Below, one piece after another: positions 14,464 to 23,042 of a DNA stretch of 29,774 nt. The position numbers and the translations under genes are program-made. Each line of letters starts with the position of its first letter. The first letter of the stretch is position 1. This DNA comes from a virus. Location of the stretch: positions 1 through 29,774 of the IMG/VR virus record IMGVR_UViG_3300033388_003241, one strand, 5' to 3'. A model generated the notes under the pieces. That model was not told the origin of the DNA, ran no database searches, and worked only from the letters and a program-made list of their open reading frames with translations.

Positions 14464-15069
14464 ATGGCAGAAGAAACTCAATCAGAGATTGAACAGCTTA
14501 GGCAACAAGCCAAAGATCTGAACATCAAACATCACCCTAAATTGGGGGTAAAAAAATTAAGCATACTGGTTGCAGAAGCAAACGGCATACCAGTACCACA
14601 ATCGGTAGTAGCTGAACCAGCTGCCGCCCCAGCGCCAGCGGCGGCAGTCGAGCCGGTGAAACCCAAAAAGAAAACTACGGTTTCTGCAGCTGAAATAAAC
14701 AAGGCACGGGGTCTTCAGAACATTAGAGAAGCCAAACATCTAGTTCGTATCCGCCTTACCTGCATGGACCCGAACAAAAAGGAATGGGATGGCGAGATCA
14801 TCACCGTCCAGAACAAAAAAGTTGGTACTCTTCGTAAGTACATCCCGTTTAACAACGAAAACGGGTATCACGTACCAAAAATGATTCTTAACGTATTAAA
14901 AACCAAACAATGCCAAGTATTCCATACTGTGGTTCGTAATGGTGTAAAAGTACGTCAAGGGAAGCTGGTACCTGCATATGCTATTCAGGAATTGCCACCA
15001 ATAACCAAGGATGAATTAAAAGCAATTGCTACTCGCCAGGCTGCTCAAGGTGAAATGGAAGATAGTTAA
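14464..15069 (+). CDS. Conserved Schitoviridae virion protein after the capsid gene (N4 gp55 position)
   Basis: 201 aa. Residues 1-45 form a HeH/LEM-like helical start (EIEQLRQQAKDLNIKHHPKL). An Ala/Pro linker spans about 50-75 (PAAAPAPAAAVEPVKPKKK). The conserved domain contains HLVRIRLTCMDPNKKEWDGE, KVGTLRKYIPFNNENGYHVP and YAIQELPPITKDELKAIATR. This C-terminal block is typical of the conserved protein next to the N4 capsid gene. It is a virion component of unknown exact role. Good ribosome site AGGAAAGA. A short HeH domain may bind DNA or another protein; inference. Confidence 0.8.
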   Translation: MAEETQSEIEQLRQQAKDLNIKHHPKLGVKKLSILVAEANGIPVPQSVVAEPAAAPAPAAAVEPVKPKKKTTVSAAEINKARGLQNIREAKHLVRIRLTCMDPNKKEWDGEIITVQNKKVGTLRKYIPFNNENGYHVPKMILNVLKTKQCQVFHTVVRNGVKVRQGKLVPAYAIQELPPITKDELKAIATRQAAQGEMEDS

Positions 15070-15071
15070 TT

Positions 15072-16472
15072 GTGTTTATTGTCGGGAATCCTATAACAAT
15101 ATCGTGGATAGTAGGCAGAACATCAAAAACGATTCCCTCTTCGACTTTTGATATAACCCTTCATGACCCGAGTGGTGCTGTAATATACACAGATGATGCG
15201 CCACTCACCTATTTAGCACCAACTGCAACAGAAACCGGTTTAATCACTTACGTATGCCCCGCTTCCAATCCCGGGGTATGGCGTATTCTATTGAGCACTG
15301 GTACTGCCAGTACTTACCTTTTATTAGATACTGTCAGACTTTCAGTACGTAACAACACAGCAAATTTCGAAACCAGACTAATTGCACTTCCCACTCCGGA
15401 TCCACGAACAGGTGCAAAAGGTCCAATCGTACAAGGACCCTTATTTGGTCCTCATCTTGCTATAAGCGCTATGGCTACTAATGGCGTTGACAAGATTATG
15501 ATTACTGGTAATGAAAATCCTTTAGGTTTAGGTATCTGGATTACAGATATGCAATTTCAGAATGAAGTTTTTAAACCATTTGCACCAACTTTGCCACCAC
15601 CAGGTCTTAATTCATGGACAGGATGTGGATATGGTGATGGCACATGGTTTATAACATCACTATTTGGAGTAACTTATTGGTCAGATGATGATGGTGATAA
15701 CTGGACTCAATCAATATTTCCTGATGCTGCTCTTCGAACATCTTCTGATGGAAATTGGTACTCTGAGAATCTGGATATTCATTACTGCGCTTATGGTGCT
15801 ACACATTACTCAATAGATAATTGCAGGAATTTTCTAGCACAGCAAAATGGTGGTGATGCTCTTCCAGTTGGTGACTCTATATACAGTCATATTGAAAACC
15901 CATTTGGTGGAAATAACTTACTTGTAGTAGGTGGAGGACAAGAACATATGCACCACACCACTGCAGGAGGTCAGTCCCAAGATAACGCTAGCTGGACAAG
16001 TCAAGACACTGGTTTCTCCCCTTCTGTTTATAATATTCAACATGCGGTAGGAGTAAACCCTACTACTGGGTGGTTATATATGGCGGGACATAACACACCA
16101 ATTTACATGTTACGGAGTATTGATGGATTTACTTGGCAAGACATACGCCCAGCAGGTGATCTTCTAGGTGTTATTACTAATGCGGTTAGTTTTATGCAGT
16201 TTCTGCCTGGACTTGGAGCTAATGGAGAATTTTGGTGTCAGACACAAACAGGTCCTGATAGCTGGTATAAATCACTTGATGGAGTTACATATGATTTTCA
16301 AGGACTCGGGGATTATGGAGATCAACCTTTTGAAGGTGTAAGTAGAATGCAAAGTTGGGATGACAACTCTGCAATAACATTACCTAATGATGGTTATGCT
16401 GTGGTTGCTCTTGGTCCAAATATAGGTGGCTTACAATTTTATATTTCTCACTATGCCAGGGCAGAAATCTAA
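15072..16472 (+). CDS. Ig-like plus Asp-box beta-propeller protein, 466 aa
   Basis: GTG start with GGAAG upstream. Residues 1-95 form a beta-sandwich domain (FDITLHDPSGAVIY, APTATETG at 49-56, VWRILLSTGTASTYLLLDTV). Residues about 130-460 look like a beta-propeller with Asp-box (S-x-D-x-G-x-x-W) repeats: SDDDGDNW (204-211), a degenerate SIDNCRNF (247-254), SIDGFTW (349-355) and SLDGVTY (401-407). Asp-box propellers are found in sialidases and in carbohydrate- or protein-binding lectin-like virion proteins. The Arg triad and catalytic Tyr/Glu of sialidases could not be identified, so binding is more likely than hydrolysis. The location in the capsid cluster suggests display on the head or tail. 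The coding sequence is visibly more AT-rich than the capsid gene. Confidence 0.6.
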   Translation: MFIVGNPITISWIVGRTSKTIPSSTFDITLHDPSGAVIYTDDAPLTYLAPTATETGLITYVCPASNPGVWRILLSTGTASTYLLLDTVRLSVRNNTANFETRLIALPTPDPRTGAKGPIVQGPLFGPHLAISAMATNGVDKIMITGNENPLGLGIWITDMQFQNEVFKPFAPTLPPPGLNSWTGCGYGDGTWFITSLFGVTYWSDDDGDNWTQSIFPDAALRTSSDGNWYSENLDIHYCAYGATHYSIDNCRNFLAQQNGGDALPVGDSIYSHIENPFGGNNLLVVGGGQEHMHHTTAGGQSQDNASWTSQDTGFSPSVYNIQHAVGVNPTTGWLYMAGHNTPIYMLRSIDGFTWQDIRPAGDLLGVITNAVSFMQFLPGLGANGEFWCQTQTGPDSWYKSLDGVTYDFQGLGDYGDQPFEGVSRMQSWDDNSAITLPNDGYAVVALGPNIGGLQFYISHYARAEI

Positions 16473-16473
16473 T

Positions 16474-16830
16474 ATGCCTCATATTCTTGATACCACAGTA
16501 GTAGTTACCTGGATTTTGGCAGTAAATGGTAGTCCACCAGTAGAAGCTGATTATGATGTTCTAATAAGTAAACCTGATGGTACAACAGAATATATCGAAA
16601 GTGGTTTAACTTCTCATACAGCACCCACTGCAACGGAGCAAGGAGAAGGTACATATGACGCATTAGTTGATCAACTTGGCCTTTGGGTGTTTCAATTAAA
16701 TGATGGAACTAGCGCATCATTTACAGCATACTCCACGCATGAGATATATGTGGTTGATCCTGATGACCCAGCAATTGATACAACATATGTGACCTTTTTG
16801 GATCCAACAATACACGATTTAGGTACATAA
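16474..16830 (+). CDS. Stand-alone Ig-like domain protein, paralogue of the propeller N-terminus
   Basis: 118 aa from ATG 16474 (a longer frame from ATG 16426 or 16453 would overlap the previous gene). Starts MPHILDTTVVVTWILAVNGS and carries APTATEQG at residues 50-57, LGLWVFQLNDGTSASFTAYS and EIYVVDPDDP. The preceding protein has APTATETG at 49-56, PGVWRILLSTGTAS and VRLSVRN at matching positions, so the two domains are related. A short acidic/Thr tail ends the protein. Likely a small virion decoration or adaptor protein; no catalytic motif. It begins 1 nt after the propeller stop, suggesting coupled translation. Confidence 0.65.
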   Translation: MPHILDTTVVVTWILAVNGSPPVEADYDVLISKPDGTTEYIESGLTSHTAPTATEQGEGTYDALVDQLGLWVFQLNDGTSASFTAYSTHEIYVVDPDDPAIDTTYVTFLDPTIHDLGT

Positions 16831-16831
16831 A

Positions 16832-17449
16832 ATGGCTGATATTGCAGTAAGTGACCTGACTAATGCTACATCGTTATCTAATGGTACCGGTGTATTCGAT
16901 AAGCTAATTCAGGCGGTAGAACTCCGTATTGAAAACCAGTTCCAGAAAGGAAGGATTACTGGCACGGACTTCGCTACAGTTTACCTGGGAAGCTTGCAAT
17001 CAGTACTGACCCAGTCAATTACTTTCATATTGCAGGAACAGGAAGCTGGTCTCAAAGCTGACGTATTAGACAGACAGGTTCTTAAAGTCGAAGAAGAGAT
17101 CGCTGGTATAGTTGCATCGACTGCTAAAGTTTACGCAGAAATTGCCCTACTGAATCAGAAGCAGGTAACTGAACTTGCACAAACCAGTAATCCTACTGGT
17201 GGTATCACCTTCGCTCAGAAGGGATTACTCGAAGCACAAACCAAGGGCTTCAGTGGTAAACACGAGAATGATCTGCTTAAGATCATGCTAGATACCTGGT
17301 CAGTAATTTATTCCATTAATGATGGTGAACTGCTCAATACTGATGTAGGTATTCCAAACTTCCTGGAAGATCCTGCCCCAGTTACTGGATTCTCTATGCC
17401 GGATGTGGACGCTCAAGTCGATGTCTCCAGTGGTATATTCAGTCCATGA
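16832..17449 (+). CDS. Conserved structural protein, N4 gp54-like
   Basis: 205 aa. N-terminus MADIAVSDLTNATSLSNGTG, then VFDKLIQAVELRIENQFQKG, GTDFATVYLGSLQSVLTQSI and long helices (EEEIAGIVASTAKVYAEIAL, LLNQKQVTELAQ). Schitoviridae proteins with 'VSDLTxATxxGTGVFDxLM.A...HIENQY..GRIKG.EYA.VYLGALES' at this position are virion proteins; N4 gp54 is reported in the neck/tail region. The C-terminus (DAQVDVSSGIFSP) is shorter and more ordered than the repetitive helices of some relatives. Ends with a 4-base ATGA overlap into the next gene. Confidence 0.8.
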   Translation: MADIAVSDLTNATSLSNGTGVFDKLIQAVELRIENQFQKGRITGTDFATVYLGSLQSVLTQSITFILQEQEAGLKADVLDRQVLKVEEEIAGIVASTAKVYAEIALLNQKQVTELAQTSNPTGGITFAQKGLLEAQTKGFSGKHENDLLKIMLDTWSVIYSINDGELLNTDVGIPNFLEDPAPVTGFSMPDVDAQVDVSSGIFSP

Positions 17450-17676
17450 ATTTCATTCAACGACTTAATAAAATTATCAGGGGCATTAATGGAGTACCTA
17501 TTTGGGGTGATAAATCCATACTTGAGGCAAAGTTACCCAAGATAGGCTTTCCCTTATTGTTTTATAGACTGGATAAGGTATTCAAAACATTTCCTTACAT
17601 ATATTTTGCTGGTCAGAACTTTGATGAGATAACTGCCAAGAGTCTTCAAGAACATCATGAGAATACAGCAATATAA
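17446..17676 (+). CDS. Hypothetical protein, 76 aa
   Basis: Overlaps both neighbours (ATGA start; 20-base overlap at its end). The basic N-terminal helix (MNFIQRLNKIIRGINGVPIW) is followed by an aromatic-rich segment (FPLLFYRLDKVFKTFPYIYF) and a short acidic tail. No clear membrane segment. Position matches small N4 genes between gp54 and gp52 homologues, whose role is unknown. Could be a virion or assembly protein. No recognisable domain. Confidence 0.55.
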   Translation: MNFIQRLNKIIRGINGVPIWGDKSILEAKLPKIGFPLLFYRLDKVFKTFPYIYFAGQNFDEITAKSLQEHHENTAI

Positions 17677-18076
17677 AGAGGATGCTCTTTTACACGAACA
17701 ACTAAAAGCAGACTTCGAAAAATATAATAATCAGCCAATCGATGATTGGCAAAGCACGTATTACCTGGCTCATATTCGTTCAGCTATAGCAAATGATGAG
17801 TGCTGGATCACGGATGATGATTCAATCATGGTTATCAATGATAACCTGCTGATCTATTCAGTCTGGAATGGAACCGCTCTCGATGACTTCTTATTTCTAT
17901 TTGAAACCCTGGAACCTTATAACGATCTGCGTGTTGTGCCATTAGGCAAATACTTTCATGATCTTTCCTGGTTAATGAATAATGTCAGTATGAAAAAATT
18001 TCATCTTGGACAAGTCAGCTGTATACGCCTTGAAATAGCCAAATATGATATTCCAGATATAAAGGAATATTTCTAA
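17657..18076 (+). CDS. Conserved hypothetical protein, 139 aa (N4 gp53 position)
   Basis: Mixed alpha/beta protein: RIQQYKEDALLHEQLKADFE helix, a 'YLAHIRSAIANDECWITDDD' segment, then alternating strands (SIMVINDNLLIYSVWNGTAL, LRVVPLGKYFHDLSWL). The pattern of a long amphipathic helix followed by an antiparallel sheet with a 'VxxxNDxLxIxSxWxG' core suggests a compact fold, faintly like GNAT relatives, but no acetyl-CoA motif is seen. Starts inside the upstream gene and its stop overlaps the 912-aa gene by one base (TAATG). Function unknown. Confidence 0.55.
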   Translation: MRIQQYKEDALLHEQLKADFEKYNNQPIDDWQSTYYLAHIRSAIANDECWITDDDSIMVINDNLLIYSVWNGTALDDFLFLFETLEPYNDLRVVPLGKYFHDLSWLMNNVSMKKFHLGQVSCIRLEIAKYDIPDIKEYF

Positions 18077-20814
18077 TGGGCGGTATTATTGATGCAATAA
18101 AATCCGTCTGGGATAAACTCGTCGATGCTCTTGAAGCTGTAGTCAGATTCGTATGGGACGAAATTGTTGCGCCTATAGCAGAAGCAATATTTAATCTACT
18201 TGGATTTGAAGACGAAACTATTATTACTGCCTATGTGGTTTCTTCTTCTCTTTATGGATCCGAAGGTTATGTAAACCCCTTTAAAAAGATACCTATTCGC
18301 CGGGTAACTTTTGGTACAGGAATGTACGATGAGATAATGAATATCTTCATTTCTGGTGATCATGTTCGAATTCGAGTAATGCTCCGAAAAGTTGAAAAGA
18401 ATGGGCACACTCCTACCAGTACCGTAATAATAGCTACGCTACCTTATGCTGAATTAACGCTCATCATCGAAGGAATTGAAGGGGAAGCTATTACAATTCA
18501 GAGAGCACAGGTAATTCTTCCAACTATTTTTGAATACTGCAGATCTTATCTGTTTGAAAATCCAGGTTTAACTGGATTCACTTTTGATGCAACGCAGCAA
18601 TCTTTGATTGGTGTATCAGGTGTGTTTTATTTGAATATGAGTAATCCATTTGTATTCGATGTGGTTAACAATACTTTTGATATAAATGTTATAGGAAATA
18701 TTGCGTATAAAAATACAGTATCAAATGCAGTAAATGCGTTAGCAGCTCCTGCTGCTACGCAAGCAGTAAGAACAGTTGTAAATACTGCTCCTAATATATT
18801 ATCTTCCCCGGCTCCCACGTTTAACGTAGACCTGGGACCCCCTATTGTTGTAACAGTTGATACTGCAATCGACGATGCTGCAGCAACACCAGCTGTAACA
18901 GAAGCAAAAGTTATTACTGTAGATACTGCTATTGATGATCATGTCCCCTCACAAGATACAGAAGGCACCCAGTTAGATGCTACTGAATCAATTCTGGAAG
19001 ACTTAATACCAATATCAGTACTTCCTAAAAAGCAATTTGAAGTTATGTATACGCTGGATTCAGATCTTGCTCTTTTGCCAGAAAAACGTTGGTTCTTTTA
19101 CGAATTAGAAGACCCTCCTGGACAGTTATATCCTCAATTATATGCTTCATCTCCTGCGTACCCTTCAGGCGATAAGCAATTGGTATTGCCTATTACTCCA
19201 ATAAAAGAAAGGAATTTATGGCTTTATAAAACCCCTGATGAGCAAAAATCAAAAGATGTTAAACGTGAATTAAAGCGCTTTGGTTTAGATCTAAAAGATA
19301 TATCTAAGGGGATTGAAGATGATGTTGATGGAAATGGGGATGATGTAAAAGGCGTTTATGTAATGTTTGGTATAAACATAGCAACAGCAGCTGACCAGGC
19401 TCAGATTAACTACCTTTTTAAATACTTCCTGGACTACGCAACATATTTTCCAGACTTGGATCCAAATGAATATATAACAGTAAAAGCAGATAGGGATTTT
19501 GTAAAGGAATGGTTGGATGGTTTAACGTATACCAACGTAACGTATGATAATAATCAGGAATTTTATGAATTAGCTTTTCAAGATGATCCAAATCGAATGA
19601 CGGATTTAATAGGTGAATACGTTGACCCAGCTTATGTAACCTACCAGGATCTATTTGATATTAATCCACTCACTGCAGCGGGTGAAGTCTTTGGTTTCCA
19701 AAATAATCCTTCTTATGAGGACGTAGTTGGTCCCCGTATTGAAGAAACGTACGATTCAATAAAGAACAGGGTCCAAGCAAACCAAACTGATTTTACAATT
19801 AGTCGAGATGATTATAATTTTACCGTGTCATATGGAGCACTTGAATCAGCAATTATTGCAGGAGATATTGGAGATGGAACTGTAGGTAACGTAGAAAAAG
19901 TTATCGTAGCAGCAGATTACACTTTGATTCTGCGAAAGCAGACTTCTATCGGTCAATATACTGAAGTAAAAGTACTCGATCTTACTGGATTTAGTTTTGT
20001 AAGAGCTGATACTGGTAATGTTTATCTGTCCGCAGCTGACTTTATTGGTGATGATGTAGATACTGTTAATGTTAAAAACAACTTTGTATTACCTATTACT
20101 TATGGATACATTCTGGAAGTAGGTATAATTGAACGAAAAGAACTTCTATATCGATCACTGCAGATGTTGTTATTTGGGGTTAACGTAACGCATCTTCGTT
20201 ATTATGAAACTGAAGCATTTGGAAAGTTTTTTAGTCTTGTATTAAAAATAATCGCTATAGTGGTTCTGGTTGTATCATTTGGTAGTGCAAGTACTGTATC
20301 AGAGATCTTATGGACTGCTGCAACCTTATACGGTAGTAAACTACTGGTTGAATATGTAATACAACAAATATTGCTATCAAATCCAGATAGTAAGCTGGCT
20401 TTATTCCTGGCATTCGCTGTAGCTATAGTTGGTGCTTTTGCAGGTGATTTTAGTACACTAGAATTTAGCTTAGAAGCAGCACTGTTAAGTATTAATGCTT
20501 TATCTCAAGTAACTACTGCATATGTTGAAATAAAGACACTTGAGTTACTTGAAGAGTCTGCAGACTTCCTAGAAAGCTCTACAGAAAAGAATGAACGACT
20601 TCAACAGGCTATTGATAACGCTGATGTCGGAAGTGACGCATTTCTTGACTTCGTTAAGGAGACTGTCACAATGAGGTTTACTGACCCCTCTATATTCTAT
20701 GAACATCGGCTGACGAGGAACCTAGTAGACCAAGCGCTAGATCTGGATAGCTTCAGTGATGTAGAACGGTTACTAGATCTTAGCAGTATGTCACACGAGT
20801 TCCCACAGGCGTAG
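18076..20814 (+). CDS. Large internal virion/ejection protein with membrane segments, 912 aa
   Basis: The amphipathic N-terminus (MGGIIDAIKSVWDKLVDALE, repeated W/V-rich helix to residue ~45) is typical of ejected podovirus proteins. Residues about 250-300 hold two copies of VTVDTAIDD / ITVDTAIDD separated by about 20 residues. The middle is soluble and mixed (LVLPITPIKERNLWLYKTPD; FVKEWLDGLTYTNVTYDNNQ). Residues about 716-800 hold two or three hydrophobic segments (FSLVLKIIAIVVLVVSFGSA, then LAFAVAIVGAFAG), so it may insert into the host inner membrane during DNA delivery. The C-terminus is soluble and helical. N4 gp52-like by position, not by a recognised domain. It lies upstream of two other internal protein genes and the virion polymerase. 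Confidence 0.65.
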   Translation: MGGIIDAIKSVWDKLVDALEAVVRFVWDEIVAPIAEAIFNLLGFEDETIITAYVVSSSLYGSEGYVNPFKKIPIRRVTFGTGMYDEIMNIFISGDHVRIRVMLRKVEKNGHTPTSTVIIATLPYAELTLIIEGIEGEAITIQRAQVILPTIFEYCRSYLFENPGLTGFTFDATQQSLIGVSGVFYLNMSNPFVFDVVNNTFDINVIGNIAYKNTVSNAVNALAAPAATQAVRTVVNTAPNILSSPAPTFNVDLGPPIVVTVDTAIDDAAATPAVTEAKVITVDTAIDDHVPSQDTEGTQLDATESILEDLIPISVLPKKQFEVMYTLDSDLALLPEKRWFFYELEDPPGQLYPQLYASSPAYPSGDKQLVLPITPIKERNLWLYKTPDEQKSKDVKRELKRFGLDLKDISKGIEDDVDGNGDDVKGVYVMFGINIATAADQAQINYLFKYFLDYATYFPDLDPNEYITVKADRDFVKEWLDGLTYTNVTYDNNQEFYELAFQDDPNRMTDLIGEYVDPAYVTYQDLFDINPLTAAGEVFGFQNNPSYEDVVGPRIEETYDSIKNRVQANQTDFTISRDDYNFTVSYGALESAIIAGDIGDGTVGNVEKVIVAADYTLILRKQTSIGQYTEVKVLDLTGFSFVRADTGNVYLSAADFIGDDVDTVNVKNNFVLPITYGYILEVGIIERKELLYRSLQMLLFGVNVTHLRYYETEAFGKFFSLVLKIIAIVVLVVSFGSASTVSEILWTAATLYGSKLLVEYVIQQILLSNPDSKLALFLAFAVAIVGAFAGDFSTLEFSLEAALLSINALSQVTTAYVEIKTLELLEESADFLESSTEKNERLQQAIDNADVGSDAFLDFVKETVTMRFTDPSIFYEHRLTRNLVDQALDLDSFSDVERLLDLSSMSHEFPQA

Positions 20815-20818
20815 AATT

Positions 20819-21319
20819 ATGGCATTAGGAACAGAGAGATTTGGTAGTCCATTCACATCGCTCACTGCGGCACCAACCTCAACTCAATTATCTCAAATTG
20901 GTATACCTTCCCCAAATGTTGGACAACGATTAGGTGGTATTGGTGGGGGTGCAGGTAGAGGCGCAGCACCAGCTCCAATAAACTTTACTGGAGTTGATCC
21001 AAGTAGTGGCGGAACAGATATTAGTTTTGGTCTATTCGATCAAACAAATGCTGATGGAATAAAAACACAGCAAGGTTTAGTCAATCCCATCTTGGGTGGC
21101 TTAACCAGCGTATTCAATATCTATTCTGGATTAAAGAGCCTGAAACTTCAGGAAGAAGGGCTGGACTTCCAGAAAGACGCATTCAATCGTAACTTCGCAG
21201 CTAGTAAAGCTGCATTTGAAAATCAATTACGTGGTCAACATAGTCGATCTGCCTTCTTAGGAGGTCAACAGGGCGTTTCATCAGATCAATTTGTAGCTGA
21301 CGCAGCAAACTTCTCATGA
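20819..21319 (+). CDS. Internal virion protein, N4 gp51 position, 166 aa
   Basis: Starts MALGTERFGSPFTSLTAAPT, then a Gly-rich linker (LGGIGGGAGRGAAPAPINFT). The second half contains LVNPILGGLTSVFNIYSGLK followed by the helix LKLQEEGLDFQKDAFNRNFA. A 'GlxklklakeqldFqk.afN.Nf.aq.k..N..l' helix is very common in small ejection-type proteins of podoviruses. It probably helps form the ejection apparatus or head interior. The start is 4 nt after the previous stop with AGG nearby. No enzymatic motif. Confidence 0.65.
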   Translation: MALGTERFGSPFTSLTAAPTSTQLSQIGIPSPNVGQRLGGIGGGAGRGAAPAPINFTGVDPSSGGTDISFGLFDQTNADGIKTQQGLVNPILGGLTSVFNIYSGLKSLKLQEEGLDFQKDAFNRNFAASKAAFENQLRGQHSRSAFLGGQQGVSSDQFVADAANFS

Positions 21320-21329
21320 GGAGCTTCTA

Positions 21330-23042
21330 ATGGTAGCCCGTGCTCAATTTCGTAATGTCGGAGTACCTCAACTCAACCTGAATGCTGCATCTCAGGCTGT
21401 TGCACTTCGTGCCATTAATAAAGGTTCTGAAGGACTTCAAAGTATTATTGGTAATTTAGGTGGTACCACAGAAGCCAATAAAGCAATTCAACGTGATGTC
21501 GACATTAGTAGCTTACGTTCCTTGGCTGCCCAGGAACTGGGTGGAGCCAATGCTGGTGGTACCCTGGAAAACTTCAATACCAATCTTGATAACTTCTTGG
21601 CATCAAATGAGGCTGTTACTAAAAACCTCGGAACAAAAACTCTTAATAATTTTCGTAGTAATTTTGAAAAGACACTAATCAATACCCGCGCCAGTAATGA
21701 AAACCGGGATCTCACACTGGAACAGCGTGCTGATACCAAGCTTGCTAAAGAGAGAGCTGAAGATGTATTTCAGCGTAGAGAAACTACCCGTCTTCAAAAC
21801 GAGGCTGCCAGAGGTACCGTAGGTAATCTGGAGACTAACCGTGCTGCGTTATTGAAAAGATTCAGAGAGAATCCTGATTCTCTAACACCTGCAGAAGAAG
21901 ACAGCCTGGACAATACCAGGTATATCACTGATCTTAATCGACAGCTGGAAATAGACTTTCCTAATGCCAGTCCCGAATTTTTAGCTGGTCTTGTTAATCG
22001 ATCAAAGGGATTGATTCAAGATACAACTTTTAGTGCAGCTGAAAGAACAGCAATAGCCCAAGCTACACAACGAGCAGACCGGAGATACCAGGAACAGGTA
22101 GCTACTTTAGCTAATTCACGGAAGTTCGATCTCAAAGTATTTGATAATCTTTCTGATTTGGACCCCAAATATGGTCCAGGTGATGGTGGTGGTGCAGCAA
22201 ATGAATATATTGCTTTCCTAACCAAACAAGGTGGTGGGGAATTGCCTGATGGTTCTGATGATGTTGGACAACAATTTACTAGCCTTTTTAATCAGTATAT
22301 TGGTTTGACTGAAACAAATGCTGCTGGACAGCAGGTTCAAAAATTCCATGCATCTGATATTACCAAAGCAATAATTAGTAAAACAGAGGGAGCAGATTCA
22401 GCATTCCTTATTGATTTTGATGCATCAATTGATGAAACAGGTGTTGCTGATCTTATTCAAATTGCTAAGGACGGTCGTTTGCAAAACGAAGCAAATAAAA
22501 GACGATCACGTATTGGACAATTGAGTGGGAATATTACCCCTACAGAGCGTCAAATAGCTGCAGCACAAGCAACAGCAGCAGGACTTACTGTACCTCCGGC
22601 GTCTGCGGTCGCTGACGCGCCTGCAGCGCCTGTCCTTCCAGCAACAACACCTCCACCTCTTTTAGCAGCTCCTGCAGCGGTTGACTCACCAGTTATTGAT
22701 GCTGAAGTAGGTGCTCCTGCATTACCAGCTCTTCAAGCTGGAGCAGAAACTCAAGCGCAAATAGCTGCATTACAAGAGCAGGCACGCCTTGGTGCAGGCG
22801 TAGATAATGCTATAACTCCACAGGAGTTGGCTAATCAAGTTACGCCTCCCCCAGTGATACCGGAACAGTTTGTAAATCCACAAGCACCACCATCACTAGC
22901 TGAACAGCCACAGGTTGCAGCACTTATTCAAGAAGGCAACTTAAGTGCTGAAGAAGTTCAACGAGCAGTTATTGAAGCCCGTTCTACGGGTAAAACTGTA
23001 GCGGAATTACTTACAGAATTAATACTTCGACGTAGGCAGTAA
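21330..23042 (+). CDS. Internal/ejection protein, coiled coil with Ala/Pro-rich linker, 570 aa
   Basis: GAGGAG ribosome site precedes ATG 21330. The N-terminus starts MVARAQFRNVGVPQLNLNAA; residues about 60-270 are helical and charged (ENRDLTLEQRADTKLAKERA, TAIAQATQRADRRYQEQVAT). Residues about 270-400 are a second helical domain, and 410-525 a low-complexity A/P/T/Q linker (PAAPVLPATTPPPLLAAPAA). The last 40 residues form a conserved-looking helix pair (EEVQRAVIEARSTGKTVAEL). Long helical, linker-containing proteins next to N4 virion RNA polymerase genes are internal virion proteins. Its stop codon shares one base with the polymerase start (TAATG), so the two are translated together. No catalytic motif. 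Confidence 0.65.
   Translation: MVARAQFRNVGVPQLNLNAASQAVALRAINKGSEGLQSIIGNLGGTTEANKAIQRDVDISSLRSLAAQELGGANAGGTLENFNTNLDNFLASNEAVTKNLGTKTLNNFRSNFEKTLINTRASNENRDLTLEQRADTKLAKERAEDVFQRRETTRLQNEAARGTVGNLETNRAALLKRFRENPDSLTPAEEDSLDNTRYITDLNRQLEIDFPNASPEFLAGLVNRSKGLIQDTTFSAAERTAIAQATQRADRRYQEQVATLANSRKFDLKVFDNLSDLDPKYGPGDGGGAANEYIAFLTKQGGGELPDGSDDVGQQFTSLFNQYIGLTETNAAGQQVQKFHASDITKAIISKTEGADSAFLIDFDASIDETGVADLIQIAKDGRLQNEANKRRSRIGQLSGNITPTERQIAAAQATAAGLTVPPASAVADAPAAPVLPATTPPPLLAAPAAVDSPVIDAEVGAPALPALQAGAETQAQIAALQEQARLGAGVDNAITPQELANQVTPPPVIPEQFVNPQAPPSLAEQPQVAALIQEGNLSAEEVQRAVIEARSTGKTVAELLTELILRRRQ

Noticed and set aside
15072-16472. Active sialidase
   Set aside because: Asp boxes are visible but the arginine triad and nucleophile Tyr/Glu pair could not be placed, so only a propeller is claimed.
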